A stretch of DNA of 38,063 nucleotides from an uncultured Pelagibacteraceae bacterium (GCA_902619105.1 CACNCV010000005.1:1-38063), one strand, 5' to 3'. Counted from the stretch's first letter, positions 19,673-28,902 are shown. Notes: generated from the sequence alone by a model not told the origin. A program made the numbers and translations.

Positions 19673-20422
19673 ATGTCTTTTAAATTTTTAGACAATTATA
19701 ATTTTATTCCATTCGCACATCGTGGCGGTTCCTATGATTTTTGTGAAAATACTTTAGATGCATTCAATAATTCAATTAATTTAGGATATCGGCACATCGA
19801 AACAGATGTGAGGCATACAAAAGATAATAAGCTAATAATATTTCATGATCCAGATTTAAAAAGAATTCTTGGCCTTGATGCAAAAATAGAAAATTTAAAT
19901 TATGAAGAGTTAAAAAATATAAAAATTTTTGAGACACATACAATCCCATTACTTGACGAGGCCTTATCTTCTTGGCCTGAGATAAATTTTAATATTGAAC
20001 CCAAAAGTTTAGAGTCTGCATACTTATTGAAAGATAAATTAAAATCTATGAAAAATATTGATAGGATATGTATTGGTTCATTTAGTAATACTAAGATAGA
20101 TATTTTGAGAAATGAGTTTAAAGATAATCTATGTTCATCCATGACTAAGAGTGAGACCATATTATTTTTTCTTAATAGATTTTTTTCTATCTATGATAAC
20201 AGTATACCATGTCTTCAAATACCTATGACATATATGGGCTTTAGAATTGTTACTAGCGATCTAGTCGAGCATGTTCATAGTCTTGGAAAAAAAATACATG
20301 TCTGGACAATCAATGATGAAAACCAGATGATAGATCTAATAAATATAAATGTTGACGGTATAATGACAGATAAACCGACAACTTTAAAAAAAGTCTTACA
20401 AAAAAAGTCTCTTTGGAATTAA
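19673..20422 (+). CDS. Glycerophosphodiester phosphodiesterase
   Basis: Hydrolyses glycerophosphodiesters to glycerol 3-phosphate and an alcohol, recycling phospholipid headgroups. The 249-residue TIM-barrel enzyme shows FAHRGG at 14-19 with the catalytic H16/R17, the metal ligands E43 and D45 in HIETDVRHTKD, and the second histidine H58 in IIFHDPDLKR. The C-terminal VHVWTIND-like strand appears as IHVWTINDENQM, and the family's final VDGIMTDKPT is present. There is no signal peptide, so it is cytoplasmic (UgpQ-like rather than GlpQ-like). It is divergent from DUF1295/hemB and precedes rpiB by 55 bases. Confidence 0.92.
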   Translation: MSFKFLDNYNFIPFAHRGGSYDFCENTLDAFNNSINLGYRHIETDVRHTKDNKLIIFHDPDLKRILGLDAKIENLNYEELKNIKIFETHTIPLLDEALSSWPEINFNIEPKSLESAYLLKDKLKSMKNIDRICIGSFSNTKIDILRNEFKDNLCSSMTKSETILFFLNRFFSIYDNSIPCLQIPMTYMGFRIVTSDLVEHVHSLGKKIHVWTINDENQMIDLININVDGIMTDKPTTLKKVLQKKSLWN

Positions 20423-20452
20423 TTATTGTATTTTTTTATATACAAGATTTAG

Positions 20453-20458
20453 TATAAT
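20453..20458 (+). promoter_or_regulatory. Probable -10 element for the rpiB-glyA-nrdR-rib operon
   Basis: A perfect TATAAT lies at 20453-20458, 20 bases before the rpiB ATG, in the only gap (55 bases) upstream of eight tightly packed genes. The -35 match is poor: TTGTAT at 20426-20431 is 21 bases away. A start site near 20465 would give a leader of about 13 bases. Confidence 0.4.
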
Positions 20459-20477
20459 TAGTTTAATAATATCCTAT

Positions 20478-20915
20478 ATGAGTGAACAAACTAAAGTATC
20501 TATTGCTTCAGACCACGCAGGTTTTGATCTAAAAGATCAAATAATTAAACGCCTTTTAGCTTGTGGAGTTGATGTTATTGATAGAGGACCAGATAAAAAA
20601 GATCCAGTAGATTATCCTGACTACGCTTCAAAAGTTACAAATGATATTTTAAATGAAAAAGCTCATAAGGGCGTATTAGTTTGTGGGACTGGCCAAGGGA
20701 TGGCAATGGCAGCAAATAAAAAACCTGGGATTAGAGCTGCTCTTTGTTATAGCAGTGAGGTTACAAAATTAGCTAGGGAACATAATGATGCAAATATTTT
20801 GACTTTAGGCGCCCGTGTTATAGATGAAGCTACAGCCTTAAGTCTAGTTGAAACATTCTTAAATACGGACTTTGAAGGTAGCCGACACACTGTTAGAATA
20901 AATAAAATAGGATAA
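20478..20915 (+). CDS. rpiB: Ribose-5-phosphate isomerase B
   Basis: Interconverts ribose 5-phosphate and ribulose 5-phosphate. The 145-residue RpiB/LacAB-fold protein shows [10 protein letters not shown] at 11-20, [17 protein letters not shown] with the catalytic cysteine C69, and [16 protein letters not shown] near 100-115 with H102. It leads the glyA-nrdR-rib operon and ends 4 bases before glyA. Its product ribulose 5-phosphate is the substrate of the RibB domain encoded downstream, so the linkage makes metabolic sense (inference). Confidence 0.94.
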   Translation: MSEQTKVSIASDHAGFDLKDQIIKRLLACGVDVIDRGPDKKDPVDYPDYASKVTNDILNEKAHKGVLVCGTGQGMAMAANKKPGIRAALCYSSEVTKLAREHNDANILTLGARVIDEATALSLVETFLNTDFEGSRHTVRINKIG

Positions 20916-20919
20916 TTAT

Positions 20920-22182
20920 ATGACTTTTTTTTCATCTCCACTTCAAGAAATCGATAACGAAATTCATGAAGCAATAAACAAAGAACTTTCAAGACAACAA
21001 AATCAGATTGAGTTAATTGCATCAGAAAATATAGTTTCAAAAGCCGTATTAGAAGCTCAAGGATCTGTATTAACAAATAAATATGCAGAAGGGTATACGG
21101 CTGCCCGTTATTATGGAGGCTGTGAATTTGTTGATATTGCTGAGGACCTTGCAATTCAGAGACTAAAAAAACTCTATAAATGCGAATATGCTAATGTGCA
21201 GCCTCATTCAGGAGCGCAGGCTAATGGCGCGGTTATGTTAGCTCTAATAAAACCAGGAGATACAATTTTAGGTATGAGCTTGGATGCTGGTGGACATTTA
21301 ACTCATGGGTCAGCACCATCCATGTCAGGAAAATGGTTTAATGCAGTTCAGTATGGATTGGATGATGAAGGGTTGATAAATTATGATGAAGTTGAGTTGC
21401 TCGCAAAAGAACATAAACCTAAAATAATAATTGCAGGAGGAAGTGCTTACTCGAGAATTATAGACTTCAAAAGATTTCGTGAAATTTGTGACATGGTAGG
21501 AGCATATCTGCATGTAGATATGGCTCACTTTTCAGGATTAGTTGCGGCTGAAGAGTATCCTAATCCTATAAAATTTGCAGATGTTGTTACTTCGACAACT
21601 CACAAAACTATAAGAGGTGCTAGAGGTGGCATGATTCTGTCTAATAATAAAGACTTAGGCAAAAAATTTAATTCAGCTGTATTCCCGGGGTATCAAGGTG
21701 GACCTCTAATGCATGTAATAGCAGGTAAAGCTGTTGCCTTTGGTGAAGCTCTAAAACCAGAATTTAAAGAATATATAAAACAAGTTATTAAAAATGCTCA
21801 AACTCTTAGTCAAACACTAGTAGATGGTGGTCTCAAAATTGTTTCTGGAGGTACAGACACGCATCTAATATTAGTTGATTTAACCCCAATGGACCTGACA
21901 GGCGATGCAGCTTCAACAAGTCTTGAGGAAGCTCACATTACATGTAATAAAAACGGAATACCAAAAGACCCGAAACCCCCAAAAATAACTTCTGGAATCA
22001 GATTGGGAACTCCTGCTGCTACAACAAGAGGTTTTAAAGAAAAGGAATTTGAAACTGTTGGAAATTTAATACTTGAAACGTTATCAGGATTAAAACAAAA
22101 CCCAAATGACAATAGTAAAGTTGAAAAAATAGTAAAAGATAAAGTGATAAATCTCTGTAATCAATTTCCAATTTATAATTAG
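20920..22182 (+). CDS. glyA: Serine hydroxymethyltransferase
   Basis: PLP enzyme that converts serine and tetrahydrofolate to glycine and methylene-tetrahydrofolate, the main one-carbon source. At 420 residues it has the normal bacterial length. The PLP lysine is K229 in [13 protein letters not shown]. Other motifs are [13 protein letters not shown] near 31-43, [16 protein letters not shown] at about 52-67, and [13 protein letters not shown] around 198-210. An AGGATA Shine-Dalgarno-like stretch precedes the ATG. No glycine riboswitch can fit, since only 4 bases separate it from rpiB. nrdR follows after 8 bases, in the common alphaproteobacterial glyA-nrdR-ribD order. Confidence 0.98.
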   Translation: MTFFSSPLQEIDNEIHEAINKELSRQQNQIELIASENIVSKAVLEAQGSVLTNKYAEGYTAARYYGGCEFVDIAEDLAIQRLKKLYKCEYANVQPHSGAQANGAVMLALIKPGDTILGMSLDAGGHLTHGSAPSMSGKWFNAVQYGLDDEGLINYDEVELLAKEHKPKIIIAGGSAYSRIIDFKRFREICDMVGAYLHVDMAHFSGLVAAEEYPNPIKFADVVTSTTHKTIRGARGGMILSNNKDLGKKFNSAVFPGYQGGPLMHVIAGKAVAFGEALKPEFKEYIKQVIKNAQTLSQTLVDGGLKIVSGGTDTHLILVDLTPMDLTGDAASTSLEEAHITCNKNGIPKDPKPPKITSGIRLGTPAATTRGFKEKEFETVGNLILETLSGLKQNPNDNSKVEKIVKDKVINLCNQFPIYN

Positions 22183-22190
22183 GTGACAAT

Positions 22191-22649
22191 ATGAAGTGTC
22201 CATTTTGTGGAAATAATGATACCCAAGTCAAGGACTCTCGTGCAACGGAGGATAATTCTGCCATAAGAAGAAGAAGGTTTTGCTCTGCATGCGGTGCACG
22301 CTTTACAACATTTGAACGTATACAATTGAGGGAACTGACTGTTCTTAAAAAATCAGGTAAGAAAGTCCCATTTGATCGTGATAAACTAGAAAGATCAGTG
22401 CAAATAGCTCTAAGAAAAAGACCAGTTGACAATGAAAGAGTTGATAGGATGATTAGTGGTATAGTTAGAAGAGTTGAGAGTCTAGGTGAAACAGAAGTTT
22501 CATCAGATGTGATAGGTGAAATTGTTATGGAAGGATTGCAAAGTATTGACTCTGTTGCATATGTTCGTTTTGCATCAGTCTATAAAAATTTTCGTGAGGC
22601 AAAAGATTTTGAAGAGTTTTTAGGTGTAATTTCTTCGACTGAAGATTAG
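22191..22649 (+). CDS. nrdR: Transcriptional repressor NrdR
   Basis: Nucleotide-sensing repressor of ribonucleotide reductase genes. The 152-residue protein has an N-terminal zinc ribbon with Cys3, Cys6, Cys31 and Cys34 ([27 protein letters not shown]). An ATP-cone domain follows from about residue 48 ([18 protein letters not shown]). A clear Shine-Dalgarno (AGGTGA) lies 5-6 bases before the ATG, one of the better ones in the window. No nrdA/nrdB genes or obvious NrdR boxes are in the window, so its targets lie elsewhere. Confidence 0.97.
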   Translation: MKCPFCGNNDTQVKDSRATEDNSAIRRRRFCSACGARFTTFERIQLRELTVLKKSGKKVPFDRDKLERSVQIALRKRPVDNERVDRMISGIVRRVESLGETEVSSDVIGEIVMEGLQSIDSVAYVRFASVYKNFREAKDFEEFLGVISSTED

Positions 22650-22657
22650 GTTAGCAT

Positions 22658-23743
22658 TTGAGTGAAAAAAATTACTTTAGAATCGCTGAAAGAATGGCAC
22701 TTAGGGCTATTGGTACAACGTATCCAAACCCTCCGGTAGGAGCAGTAATTGTTAAGAATGGTATAATTTTGTCAAGAGGTTGGACACAGCCAAAAGGTGT
22801 TCCTCACGCTGAAATTCATGCAATAAACCAAATTAAAAATAAAAAAGATATTAAAGGTGCTAGTTTGTATTGCACTCTAGAACCATGTTCGCATCAAGGC
22901 AAAACCCCTCCTTGTGTTGATAAAATTATAGAACTTAAATTCGCAAAAGTGATCATCTCTCAGGTTGATAAAAATCCCCTAGTTAATAATAATTCAGTAA
23001 AAAAGTTAAGATCAGCTGGTATAAACGTTATTATTAAAAATTTTGGAGATAAAGTTGAAGAATTAAATAATATTTTTTTTAATTCAATAAAAGATCGTAA
23101 GCCATTCATAACACTTAAAATTGCATCTACAGCTGATGGTAAGATTGCGACAAATTTATACGAAAGTAAATGGATCACTAATTCAACTTCTCGAATGTTT
23201 GGCCATAAATTAAGATCGTTGAACGAATGTTTGATTGTAGGAACTGGCACAATAAAAAAAGATAACCCCATATTAGATTGTAGGCTTGAAGGATTAAGTG
23301 AGAGGTCTCCTGATGTATTTGTTTTAGATAGAAGACTAGATTTAAAGCGTAATTTAAAAATTTTTAGCAATAAATACCGTCAAATATATATTCTTCATTC
23401 TGATAAAATGAAGAAAAAAATTTTAAATTCAAAGAATATAAAGTATATAAAAATCAAAGAAGTAAATAACGTGTTAGATATCAATGCTGTCATAAGAAAA
23501 ATATCTGATTTAGGGTATATGAGAGTATTGGTCGAAGGAGGCTCAAAATTATCAGCCTCTTTATTGAATGAAAATCTAATTGACGAAATAGCTTGGTTTA
23601 GGGCGAGTAAAATAATGGGAAATAAAGGTATTAATGCTATTTCAAATTTAGATATTGATAGTATTGAAAATTTAAAAAAATTTAAGTTAACTAGTGTTAA
23701 ATCAATTGATAATGACCAATTATCTATTTACAGGAAAAAATAA
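22658..23743 (+). CDS. ribD: Bifunctional diaminohydroxyphosphoribosylaminopyrimidine deaminase / 5-amino-6-(5-phosphoribosylamino)uracil reductase
   Basis: Carries out the second and third steps of riboflavin synthesis. The 361-residue protein starts with a zinc-dependent cytidine-deaminase-like domain: H50 and E52 in VPHAEIHAINQ, then CTLEPCSHQGKTPPC with C77 and C86 as zinc ligands. A C-terminal reductase domain starts near residue 145 (KPFITLKIASTADGKIA). The start codon is TTG at 22658 (MSEKNYFRIAERMA) with GGTTAG upstream; the next in-frame ATG (residue 13) would cut the conserved first helix. It is 8 bases after nrdR and 3 bases before ribE. Confidence 0.96.
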   Translation: MSEKNYFRIAERMALRAIGTTYPNPPVGAVIVKNGIILSRGWTQPKGVPHAEIHAINQIKNKKDIKGASLYCTLEPCSHQGKTPPCVDKIIELKFAKVIISQVDKNPLVNNNSVKKLRSAGINVIIKNFGDKVEELNNIFFNSIKDRKPFITLKIASTADGKIATNLYESKWITNSTSRMFGHKLRSLNECLIVGTGTIKKDNPILDCRLEGLSERSPDVFVLDRRLDLKRNLKIFSNKYRQIYILHSDKMKKKILNSKNIKYIKIKEVNNVLDINAVIRKISDLGYMRVLVEGGSKLSASLLNENLIDEIAWFRASKIMGNKGINAISNLDIDSIENLKKFKLTSVKSIDNDQLSIYRKK

Positions 23744-23746
23744 TCC

Positions 23747-24337
23747 ATGTTTTCGGGAATAATAGAAAATATAGGCACTGTTAAAGAGTATAAAAAACTA
23801 AAAGACTATCGGCTTGTACTTGATACCAATCTTAACTTTAAAGATGTAAAAAAAGGAAGCTCAGTTTGCTGTAATGGAGTATGTTTAACTGTTATATATA
23901 AAAAAAAATTATCTAAAAAAACAAGACTTAGCTTTGATGTTTCAAAAGAGACAGTAAATTGTACAAACTTTAACCATTTAAAAATAGGCGATCTAGTAAA
24001 TATTGAGAAATCTCTTAGAGTTGGAGATGAAATTAGCGGGCATTTTGTTTTTGGACATGTAGATGATACTGCTTCATTAGTATCATCAATAAAAATTGGA
24101 GACTCTTACGAGTTAAAATTCAAAATTTCTAAAAAACTAAGTAGGTTTATCGCAAAAAAAGGGTCTGTTGCTATTAATGGTATTTCTCTCACTATCAATA
24201 ATTTTAAAAAAGGTGAAATTTATCTTAATATTATTCCTTACACATGGAAAAAAACAAATCTTAATAAATTAAAAGTAGGCGATAGAATAAATCTTGAAGT
24301 AGATATGCTTGCAAGATATGTTACGCAAAACCTTTGA
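23747..24337 (+). CDS. ribE: Riboflavin synthase, alpha subunit
   Basis: Dismutates two 6,7-dimethyl-8-ribityllumazine molecules into riboflavin and the pyrimidinedione. The 196-residue protein consists of two lumazine-binding repeats. It starts with the diagnostic MFSGIIENIGTV, has SSVCCNGVCLTV around 37-48, and repeats the pattern as GSVAINGISLTI near 138-149. HFVFGHVDDT links the halves. It lies between ribD and ribBX with 3- and 12-base gaps. Some nomenclatures call this gene ribC. Confidence 0.96.
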   Translation: MFSGIIENIGTVKEYKKLKDYRLVLDTNLNFKDVKKGSSVCCNGVCLTVIYKKKLSKKTRLSFDVSKETVNCTNFNHLKIGDLVNIEKSLRVGDEISGHFVFGHVDDTASLVSSIKIGDSYELKFKISKKLSRFIAKKGSVAINGISLTINNFKKGEIYLNIIPYTWKKTNLNKLKVGDRINLEVDMLARYVTQNL

Positions 24338-24349
24338 CCTATATTTCTT

Positions 24350-25471
24350 ATGAATAATAAATTTATATCATCTATTGAAGAAATTATTGAAGACCAAAAA
24401 ATTGGTAAAATGGTAATTATGGTCGATGATGAAGACCGTGAAAATGAGGGTGATTTGATCATTCCTGCGGCAAAAGTTGACGATAAAGCAATAAACTTTA
24501 TGGCAACTCATGGCAGGGGTTTGATTTGTTTATCGCTAACAGAGGATAGAGTAAAGGAACTTGATTTACCTTTAATGTCACAAAATAATGATTCACGCGA
24601 CTCCACTGCATTCACTATATCCATAGAAGCAAAAGAGGGTGTTACTACTGGTATTTCTGCGCAAGACCGAGCTGTAACAATCCAAACTGCAATTGATCAA
24701 AATAAATCTAAAAAAGACATTATGAGTCCAGGTCATGTATTTCCATTGGTTGCCAGAGACGGAGGAGTATTGATGCGAGCTGGTCACACTGAAGCATCAG
24801 TTGATTTAGCTAGGCTCAGCGGGTATACGCCAGCGGGAGTTATTTGCGAAATAATGAACGATGATGGTACTATGGCTCGAATACCCGACCTCATAGAATT
24901 TTCAAAAAAGCATGGCATCAAAATAGGAAGGATAGTGGATTTAATTTCACATAGAAGAAATAAAGACAAGTTTATTAAAAAATCTTATGACTCAGAGATA
25001 AATTTAGACTCAGGTGGTAAATTTAATATCAAAATATATGAATCCCTCTTTGATGGGACTGAGCAAATTGTACTAACAAAAGGAGATGTAAGTGATGGAA
25101 ATCCGATTATGGTCAGAGTGCATGTTACAGATTATTTTGATAACTTATTTGGTAACTACGGAAGTGATGATGCTTCATTGCACAAAGCTATTAAGATTAT
25201 TGAGAAGGAAAATAGAGGAGTAATTATTTTAATCAGAGATACTGGTAAATCTATAATCAATAATTTAATTACAAACCAATCAAATTTAGGAAATCAAATA
25301 CAAACTACAAGCGACGAACTTAGAATTTATGGCATGGGAGCGCAAATCCTATCAGAAATTGGAGTAAAAAAAATGATACTTCTTACGAATACTGAATGGA
25401 AATTCATTGGCTTGGATGCTTTTGATATAGAAATTATTCAGACAAAATTTTTAAGTACTTTAAATGAATAA
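24350..25471 (+). CDS. ribB: 3,4-dihydroxy-2-butanone-4-phosphate synthase with degenerate GTP cyclohydrolase II-like domain (RibBX type)
   Basis: The N-terminal half (about 1-205) is a complete DHBP synthase, which makes the four-carbon unit of riboflavin from ribulose 5-phosphate. It shows DDEDRENEGDLI at 26-37, FMATHGRGLICLSL at 50-63, and GHTEASVDLARLSG from 145 with H146. The C-terminal half (about 206-373) aligns by eye to GTP cyclohydrolase II (PIMVRVH, LLTNTEWK), but the last cysteine in the protein is C166. The three zinc-binding cysteines are therefore absent: the region reads VTDYFDNLFGNYGSDD where active enzymes have the Cys-rich loop. The usual RQEGRGIGL motif is RDTGKSI. I infer this half cannot hydrolyse GTP. 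It overlaps ribH by 8 bases. Confidence 0.93.
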   Translation: MNNKFISSIEEIIEDQKIGKMVIMVDDEDRENEGDLIIPAAKVDDKAINFMATHGRGLICLSLTEDRVKELDLPLMSQNNDSRDSTAFTISIEAKEGVTTGISAQDRAVTIQTAIDQNKSKKDIMSPGHVFPLVARDGGVLMRAGHTEASVDLARLSGYTPAGVICEIMNDDGTMARIPDLIEFSKKHGIKIGRIVDLISHRRNKDKFIKKSYDSEINLDSGGKFNIKIYESLFDGTEQIVLTKGDVSDGNPIMVRVHVTDYFDNLFGNYGSDDASLHKAIKIIEKENRGVIILIRDTGKSIINNLITNQSNLGNQIQTTSDELRIYGMGAQILSEIGVKKMILLTNTEWKFIGLDAFDIEIIQTKFLSTLNE

Positions 25472-25877
25472 AAAATATAAATTCTTAATAGTAGCCTCAA
25501 CCTTTTATCCTAAAATAACAGAAGGTTTATTAAATGGTGCTGTTACTGAATTGAAAAGACTAAATTTTAAATATGATCTATTTAGGGTAAACGGATCACT
25601 AGAAATCCCGGTTCAAATTTCGATACTTCTTAAGAGAAAAAAATACGATGCAGTTATTGCAGTGGGCTGTATTATTAAAGGCCAAACAGATCACTATGAG
25701 TTTATTGCAAATGCAATTACAAATTCACTGATTTCAATTTCTGTTGAAAATAGAATTCCAATTTCAAATACTGTTCTTACTTGTTCAAGTGTTAAACAAG
25801 CAACTGAGCGATCTTCAAAAAAACTCAATAGAGCAAGAGAAGCAGTTTTGGCAGCTATATCAGTTTTAAAAAATTAA
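25464..25877 (+). CDS. ribH: 6,7-dimethyl-8-ribityllumazine synthase
   Basis: Condenses the RibD-pathway pyrimidine with dihydroxybutanone phosphate to form lumazine, the substrate of RibE. The 137-residue protein shows ASTFYPKIT at 11-19, VNGSLEIPVQI at about 42-52, GCIIKGQTDHYEFIAN with the catalytic H77, and RAREAVLAAI at the C-terminus. It is slightly shorter than E. coli RibE/RibH (156 aa). It starts 8 bases inside ribBX and is followed by nusB after 4 bases, in the common ribH-nusB arrangement. Confidence 0.95.
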   Translation: MNKKYKFLIVASTFYPKITEGLLNGAVTELKRLNFKYDLFRVNGSLEIPVQISILLKRKKYDAVIAVGCIIKGQTDHYEFIANAITNSLISISVENRIPISNTVLTCSSVKQATERSSKKLNRAREAVLAAISVLKN

Positions 25878-25881
25878 TTTG

Positions 25882-26304
25882 ATGTCTGACATAAAATCAT
25901 ATCAGAGGCTATTAGCTGTTCAGGCTCTCTACGAGTCTACGATTAATAAAAAAGGGGTGAACGATTCCTTTGATGAATTGATACTTCATATTGTCAAAAA
26001 TAGTGATTTTAAAAATAAGATAAATAGTTCCAAACTATTACTTACTAAAGAAATTTTTCAAGGTGTATTTTCTAATTTGAAAGAAATAGACTTAATATTG
26101 AGAAGTTCGCTTAATAATAAAAGTAAAGCCCAATCATTTGATAAATTACTATTATCAATCTTTAGATGTGCGATATATGAGATTGAAGTAAAAAAACAAA
26201 TTTCAAAGAAAATTGTAATTTCAGAGTATTTATTGATATCAAATCATTTTTTTGGTATTAAAGAGGCTACGCTTTTAAATGGGGTACTTGATAACCTTAG
26301 GTAA
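25882..26304 (+). CDS. nusB: Transcription antitermination factor NusB
   Basis: NusB binds boxA RNA with NusE (S10) for rRNA antitermination. The 140-residue all-helical protein begins SYQRLLAVQALYES and ends with ISEYLLISNHFFGIKEATLLNGVLD (two pieces of the conserved C-terminal pattern). The ATG at 25882 is preferred to the TTG one codon upstream. Position directly after ribH supports the call. The core is more divergent than its neighbours, but the N- and C-terminal signatures are clear. Confidence 0.9.
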   Translation: MSDIKSYQRLLAVQALYESTINKKGVNDSFDELILHIVKNSDFKNKINSSKLLLTKEIFQGVFSNLKEIDLILRSSLNNKSKAQSFDKLLLSIFRCAIYEIEVKKQISKKIVISEYLLISNHFFGIKEATLLNGVLDNLR

Positions 26305-26373
26305 AATTATACTAAAATAAAAGTTGCATATTTACGTAATTTTTGGCATTTTCACCACCAGCAATAAACAATT

Positions 26374-26378
26374 AAGGA
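26374..26378 (+). promoter_or_regulatory. Shine-Dalgarno deciding the hppA start
   Basis: AAGGA at 26374-26378 lies 8 bases before the ATG at 26387. It supports that start over the in-frame TTG at 26324, which would add 21 residues not expected in this family. The rest of the 82-base gap (26305-26386) holds a TATACT at 26308-26313 as a weak -10 candidate and nothing else I recognise. Confidence 0.6.
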
Positions 26379-26386
26379 CAATAGAC

Positions 26387-28459
26387 ATGAGCATATTAAA
26401 CCTAATTATTTTCTCAGGAATACTATCAATTATTTATGGTTTTTGGGCTGGAAATTCAGTTTTAAAATCAAACCCTGGTAGTGAAAAGATGCAAGAAATT
26501 TCATCAGCAATTCAAATTGGTGCCCAAGCTTATCTAAATAGACAGTATACAACTATTGCTATTGTAGGTGCAGTTATCTGTGTTCTTTTATATTTGTTTT
26601 TTAGAGATTTTTGGGTTGTTGGTGGTTATTTAATCGGTGCAATACTATCAGGTGCGGCGGGCTATATAGGAATGATAATTTCTGTTAGAGCTAATGTTAG
26701 AACAGCTCAGGCGGCTAGTGAGAGTTTAGGCAAAGGTCTAAATGTTGCTTTCAAAGCAGGTGCTGTAACTGGAATGCTTGTTGCTGGATTGGCATTATTA
26801 TCTATATCAGTTTACTACGCCATTTTAGATTCTTATTCTGTATCTGAGGAAACACTCAAGCATGCGCTTGTTGCCCTAGGGTTTGGTGCATCACTTATTT
26901 CAATATTTGCAAGACTTGGCGGTGGAATTTTTACTAAAGGGGCAGATGTTGGAGCTGATTTAGTTGGCAAAGTTGAAGCGGGTATTCCTGAAGATGATCC
27001 TAGAAACCCTGCAGTTATAGCCGATAATGTTGGCGATAATGTTGGAGATTGCGCAGGTATGGCCGCTGATTTATTTGAGACTTATGCTGTAACAATTGTA
27101 GCAACTATGGTTTTAGCAACAATATTCTTTTCTGGTGAAATAGCCCATATGATGACTATTTATCCTATGGCGATAGGTGGAAGCTGTTTGGTGGCATCCA
27201 TTATAGGTACTTTTTTTGTAAGACTAGGGTCCTCTCAAAGCATTATGGGGGCGTTATACAAAGGTTTTATAGCTTCAGCAATACTCTCATTGATTTTTAT
27301 TTATCCAGTAACTCAAATAGTATTAGGCGACATGTCAAAAGAATTTACTTTTGGTGATACTACGTTTTCTGGAACTTCTCTCTATATTTGTTCAATAATT
27401 GGAATTGTAATTACAGGACTTCTTATTTGGATAACTGAATATTATACAGGAACAAATTATAGACCCGTTCAAAGTGTTGCAAAAGCATCTACAACTGGTC
27501 ATGGAACAAATGTAATTCAAGGACTAGCGGTTTCTATGGAGGCAACAGCACTTCCGGCATTAGTTATTGTAATTGGTATCGTAATGACATTTCAGTTGGC
27601 TGGTTTGTTTGGAATAGCAATTGCCGTGACCGCAATGCTTGCACTAGCTGGAATGGTCGTTGCGCTTGATGCATATGGTCCTGTTACAGATAATGCAGGC
27701 GGTATAGCAGAAATGTCAAATTTAGATGAAAATGTAAGAAAAACTACAGATGCGCTTGATGCAGTTGGAAATACTACAAAAGCAGTTACAAAGGGCTATG
27801 CAATTGGTTCAGCAGGGTTAGGTGCGCTTGTTTTGTTTGCAGCGTATGTGGAAGATTTAAAATTAGTTGAATACTTAACACCTGATTTTAGCCTGGAAAA
27901 TCCATATGTCGTCGTCGGATTATTAATTGGTGGGCTATTACCATATTTGTTTGCATCAATGGGAATGATGGCTGTCGGTAGAGCAGGTGGCGCAGTAGTT
28001 GAAGAAGTTAGAAAGCAATTTGCTGATAATCCTGGTATCATGACGGGTGACTCAAAGCCTGATTATTCTCGATCAGTTGACATGCTTACTCGCTCAGCAA
28101 TTAAAGAGATGATAATTCCGTCTATGTTACCTGTATTGTCACCAATAATACTATTTTTTATTGTTTCAATTGTTGCTGATCAGAATGCAGCTGTTTCAGC
28201 AGTAGGCGCAATGTTGCTCGGTGTAATTGTTACAGGTATTTTTGTCGCAATCTCAATGACTGCTGGCGGTGGCGCTTGGGACAATGCTAAGAAATATGTT
28301 GAGGATGGAAATTTTGGCGGAAAAGGCTCAGACGCCCATAAAGCTGCAGTAACTGGCGACACAGTTGGAGACCCTTATAAGGATACTGCTGGCCCAGCAG
28401 TAAATCCAATGATTAAGATTACTAACATAGTTGCACTATTGTTACTTGCCGCTTTGTAG
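26387..28459 (+). CDS. hppA: Membrane-bound proton-translocating pyrophosphatase, K+-independent type
   Basis: Uses pyrophosphate hydrolysis to pump protons across the membrane. The 690-residue product (from the ATG at 26387) has about 16 hydrophobic segments. The substrate-site motifs are [34 protein letters not shown] and [18 protein letters not shown]. In the motif [17 protein letters not shown], the residue that sets potassium dependence is lysine (K465), which in this family marks K+-independent H+-pumps; K+-dependent ones have alanine there. The gene ends 3 bases from the convergent bamE. Such pumps are common in energy-limited marine alphaproteobacteria. Confidence 0.95.
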   Translation: MSILNLIIFSGILSIIYGFWAGNSVLKSNPGSEKMQEISSAIQIGAQAYLNRQYTTIAIVGAVICVLLYLFFRDFWVVGGYLIGAILSGAAGYIGMIISVRANVRTAQAASESLGKGLNVAFKAGAVTGMLVAGLALLSISVYYAILDSYSVSEETLKHALVALGFGASLISIFARLGGGIFTKGADVGADLVGKVEAGIPEDDPRNPAVIADNVGDNVGDCAGMAADLFETYAVTIVATMVLATIFFSGEIAHMMTIYPMAIGGSCLVASIIGTFFVRLGSSQSIMGALYKGFIASAILSLIFIYPVTQIVLGDMSKEFTFGDTTFSGTSLYICSIIGIVITGLLIWITEYYTGTNYRPVQSVAKASTTGHGTNVIQGLAVSMEATALPALVIVIGIVMTFQLAGLFGIAIAVTAMLALAGMVVALDAYGPVTDNAGGIAEMSNLDENVRKTTDALDAVGNTTKAVTKGYAIGSAGLGALVLFAAYVEDLKLVEYLTPDFSLENPYVVVGLLIGGLLPYLFASMGMMAVGRAGGAVVEEVRKQFADNPGIMTGDSKPDYSRSVDMLTRSAIKEMIIPSMLPVLSPIILFFIVSIVADQNAAVSAVGAMLLGVIVTGIFVAISMTAGGGAWDNAKKYVEDGNFGGKGSDAHKAAVTGDTVGDPYKDTAGPAVNPMIKITNIVALLLLAAL

Positions 28460-28462
28460 TAT

Positions 28463-28897
28463 TTATTGTCCTCTAGTAAAAGCTTCGTAAAGTTGGTCGG
28501 TAATGCCATACGCGTCCCTTTTTACTCTTGTTTGGTCTGATGAAAATGCTATTTGATTGAAATCATCTTGAGATAAAATCGTTTTATCAACCAATGTTCC
28601 ACCCGAATCAAAAGAAAATCTATATATATTTAGAAATAGCATCCGATCATCTTCTAATACATTGGTTTCTTTCAGTGAAATTAAATATATCCAAACATCA
28701 TTAACATCAATAATTTCTATTGAAGGCGACCCCATTGCTTCATATATTTCATTTCTAGTTGTATTATTAACTGTAAATTTTGATATCTTATCAGATGATG
28801 AGAGTAAATCATCGATGAGGTAACCGTGCTGTTTACTGATAGGAGAGCAGCTAAGTAATAAAAAAAAAGCAATTGAAAACTTAAAATATTTAATCAT
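28463..28897 (-). CDS. bamE: Outer membrane assembly lipoprotein, BamE/SmpA family
   Basis: BamE is a small lipoprotein subunit of the BAM complex that inserts beta-barrel proteins in the outer membrane. The 144-residue protein has a signal peptide ending in the lipobox LLSC, with the lipidated cysteine at C17. A BamE-like domain follows, containing NNTTRNEIYEAMGSPS and a VWIYLIS strand. It is longer and weakly conserved at the C-terminus, as in other alphaproteobacterial versions. Location beside the bc1 chaperone and plsX matches the usual alphaproteobacterial order. Only 5 bases separate its start codon from that of the divergent chaperone gene. Confidence 0.8.
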   Translation of the reverse strand: MIKYFKFSIAFFLLLSCSPISKQHGYLIDDLLSSSDKISKFTVNNTTRNEIYEAMGSPSIEIIDVNDVWIYLISLKETNVLEDDRMLFLNIYRFSFDSGGTLVDKTILSQDDFNQIAFSSDQTRVKRDAYGITDQLYEAFTRGQ

Positions 28898-28902
28898 TAA
28901 TT

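Noticed and set aside
20423-20452. Hairpin TTGTAT...ATACAA as a terminator after the glycerophosphodiesterase gene
   Set aside because: Only 6 A/T-rich pairs, with the T-run in the loop instead of after the stem.
20747-21154. 135-residue minus-strand open frame across the rpiB-glyA junction
   Set aside because: It is antisense to two well-supported enzymes and shows no motif of its own.
22034-22432. 132-residue minus-strand open frame over glyA and nrdR
   Set aside because: Shadow of two real genes; no domain pattern.
22620-22660. FMN riboswitch before ribD
   Set aside because: Only 8 bases lie between nrdR and ribD, and none of the conserved FMN-element sequences occur.
22960-23370. 136-residue minus-strand open frame inside ribD
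   Set aside because: Antisense to the conserved deaminase/reductase; no independent evidence.
26324-26386. 21-residue N-terminal extension of HppA from a TTG
   Set aside because: The ATG at 26387 has a good AAGGA Shine-Dalgarno and a normal family N-terminus; the extension is untypical.
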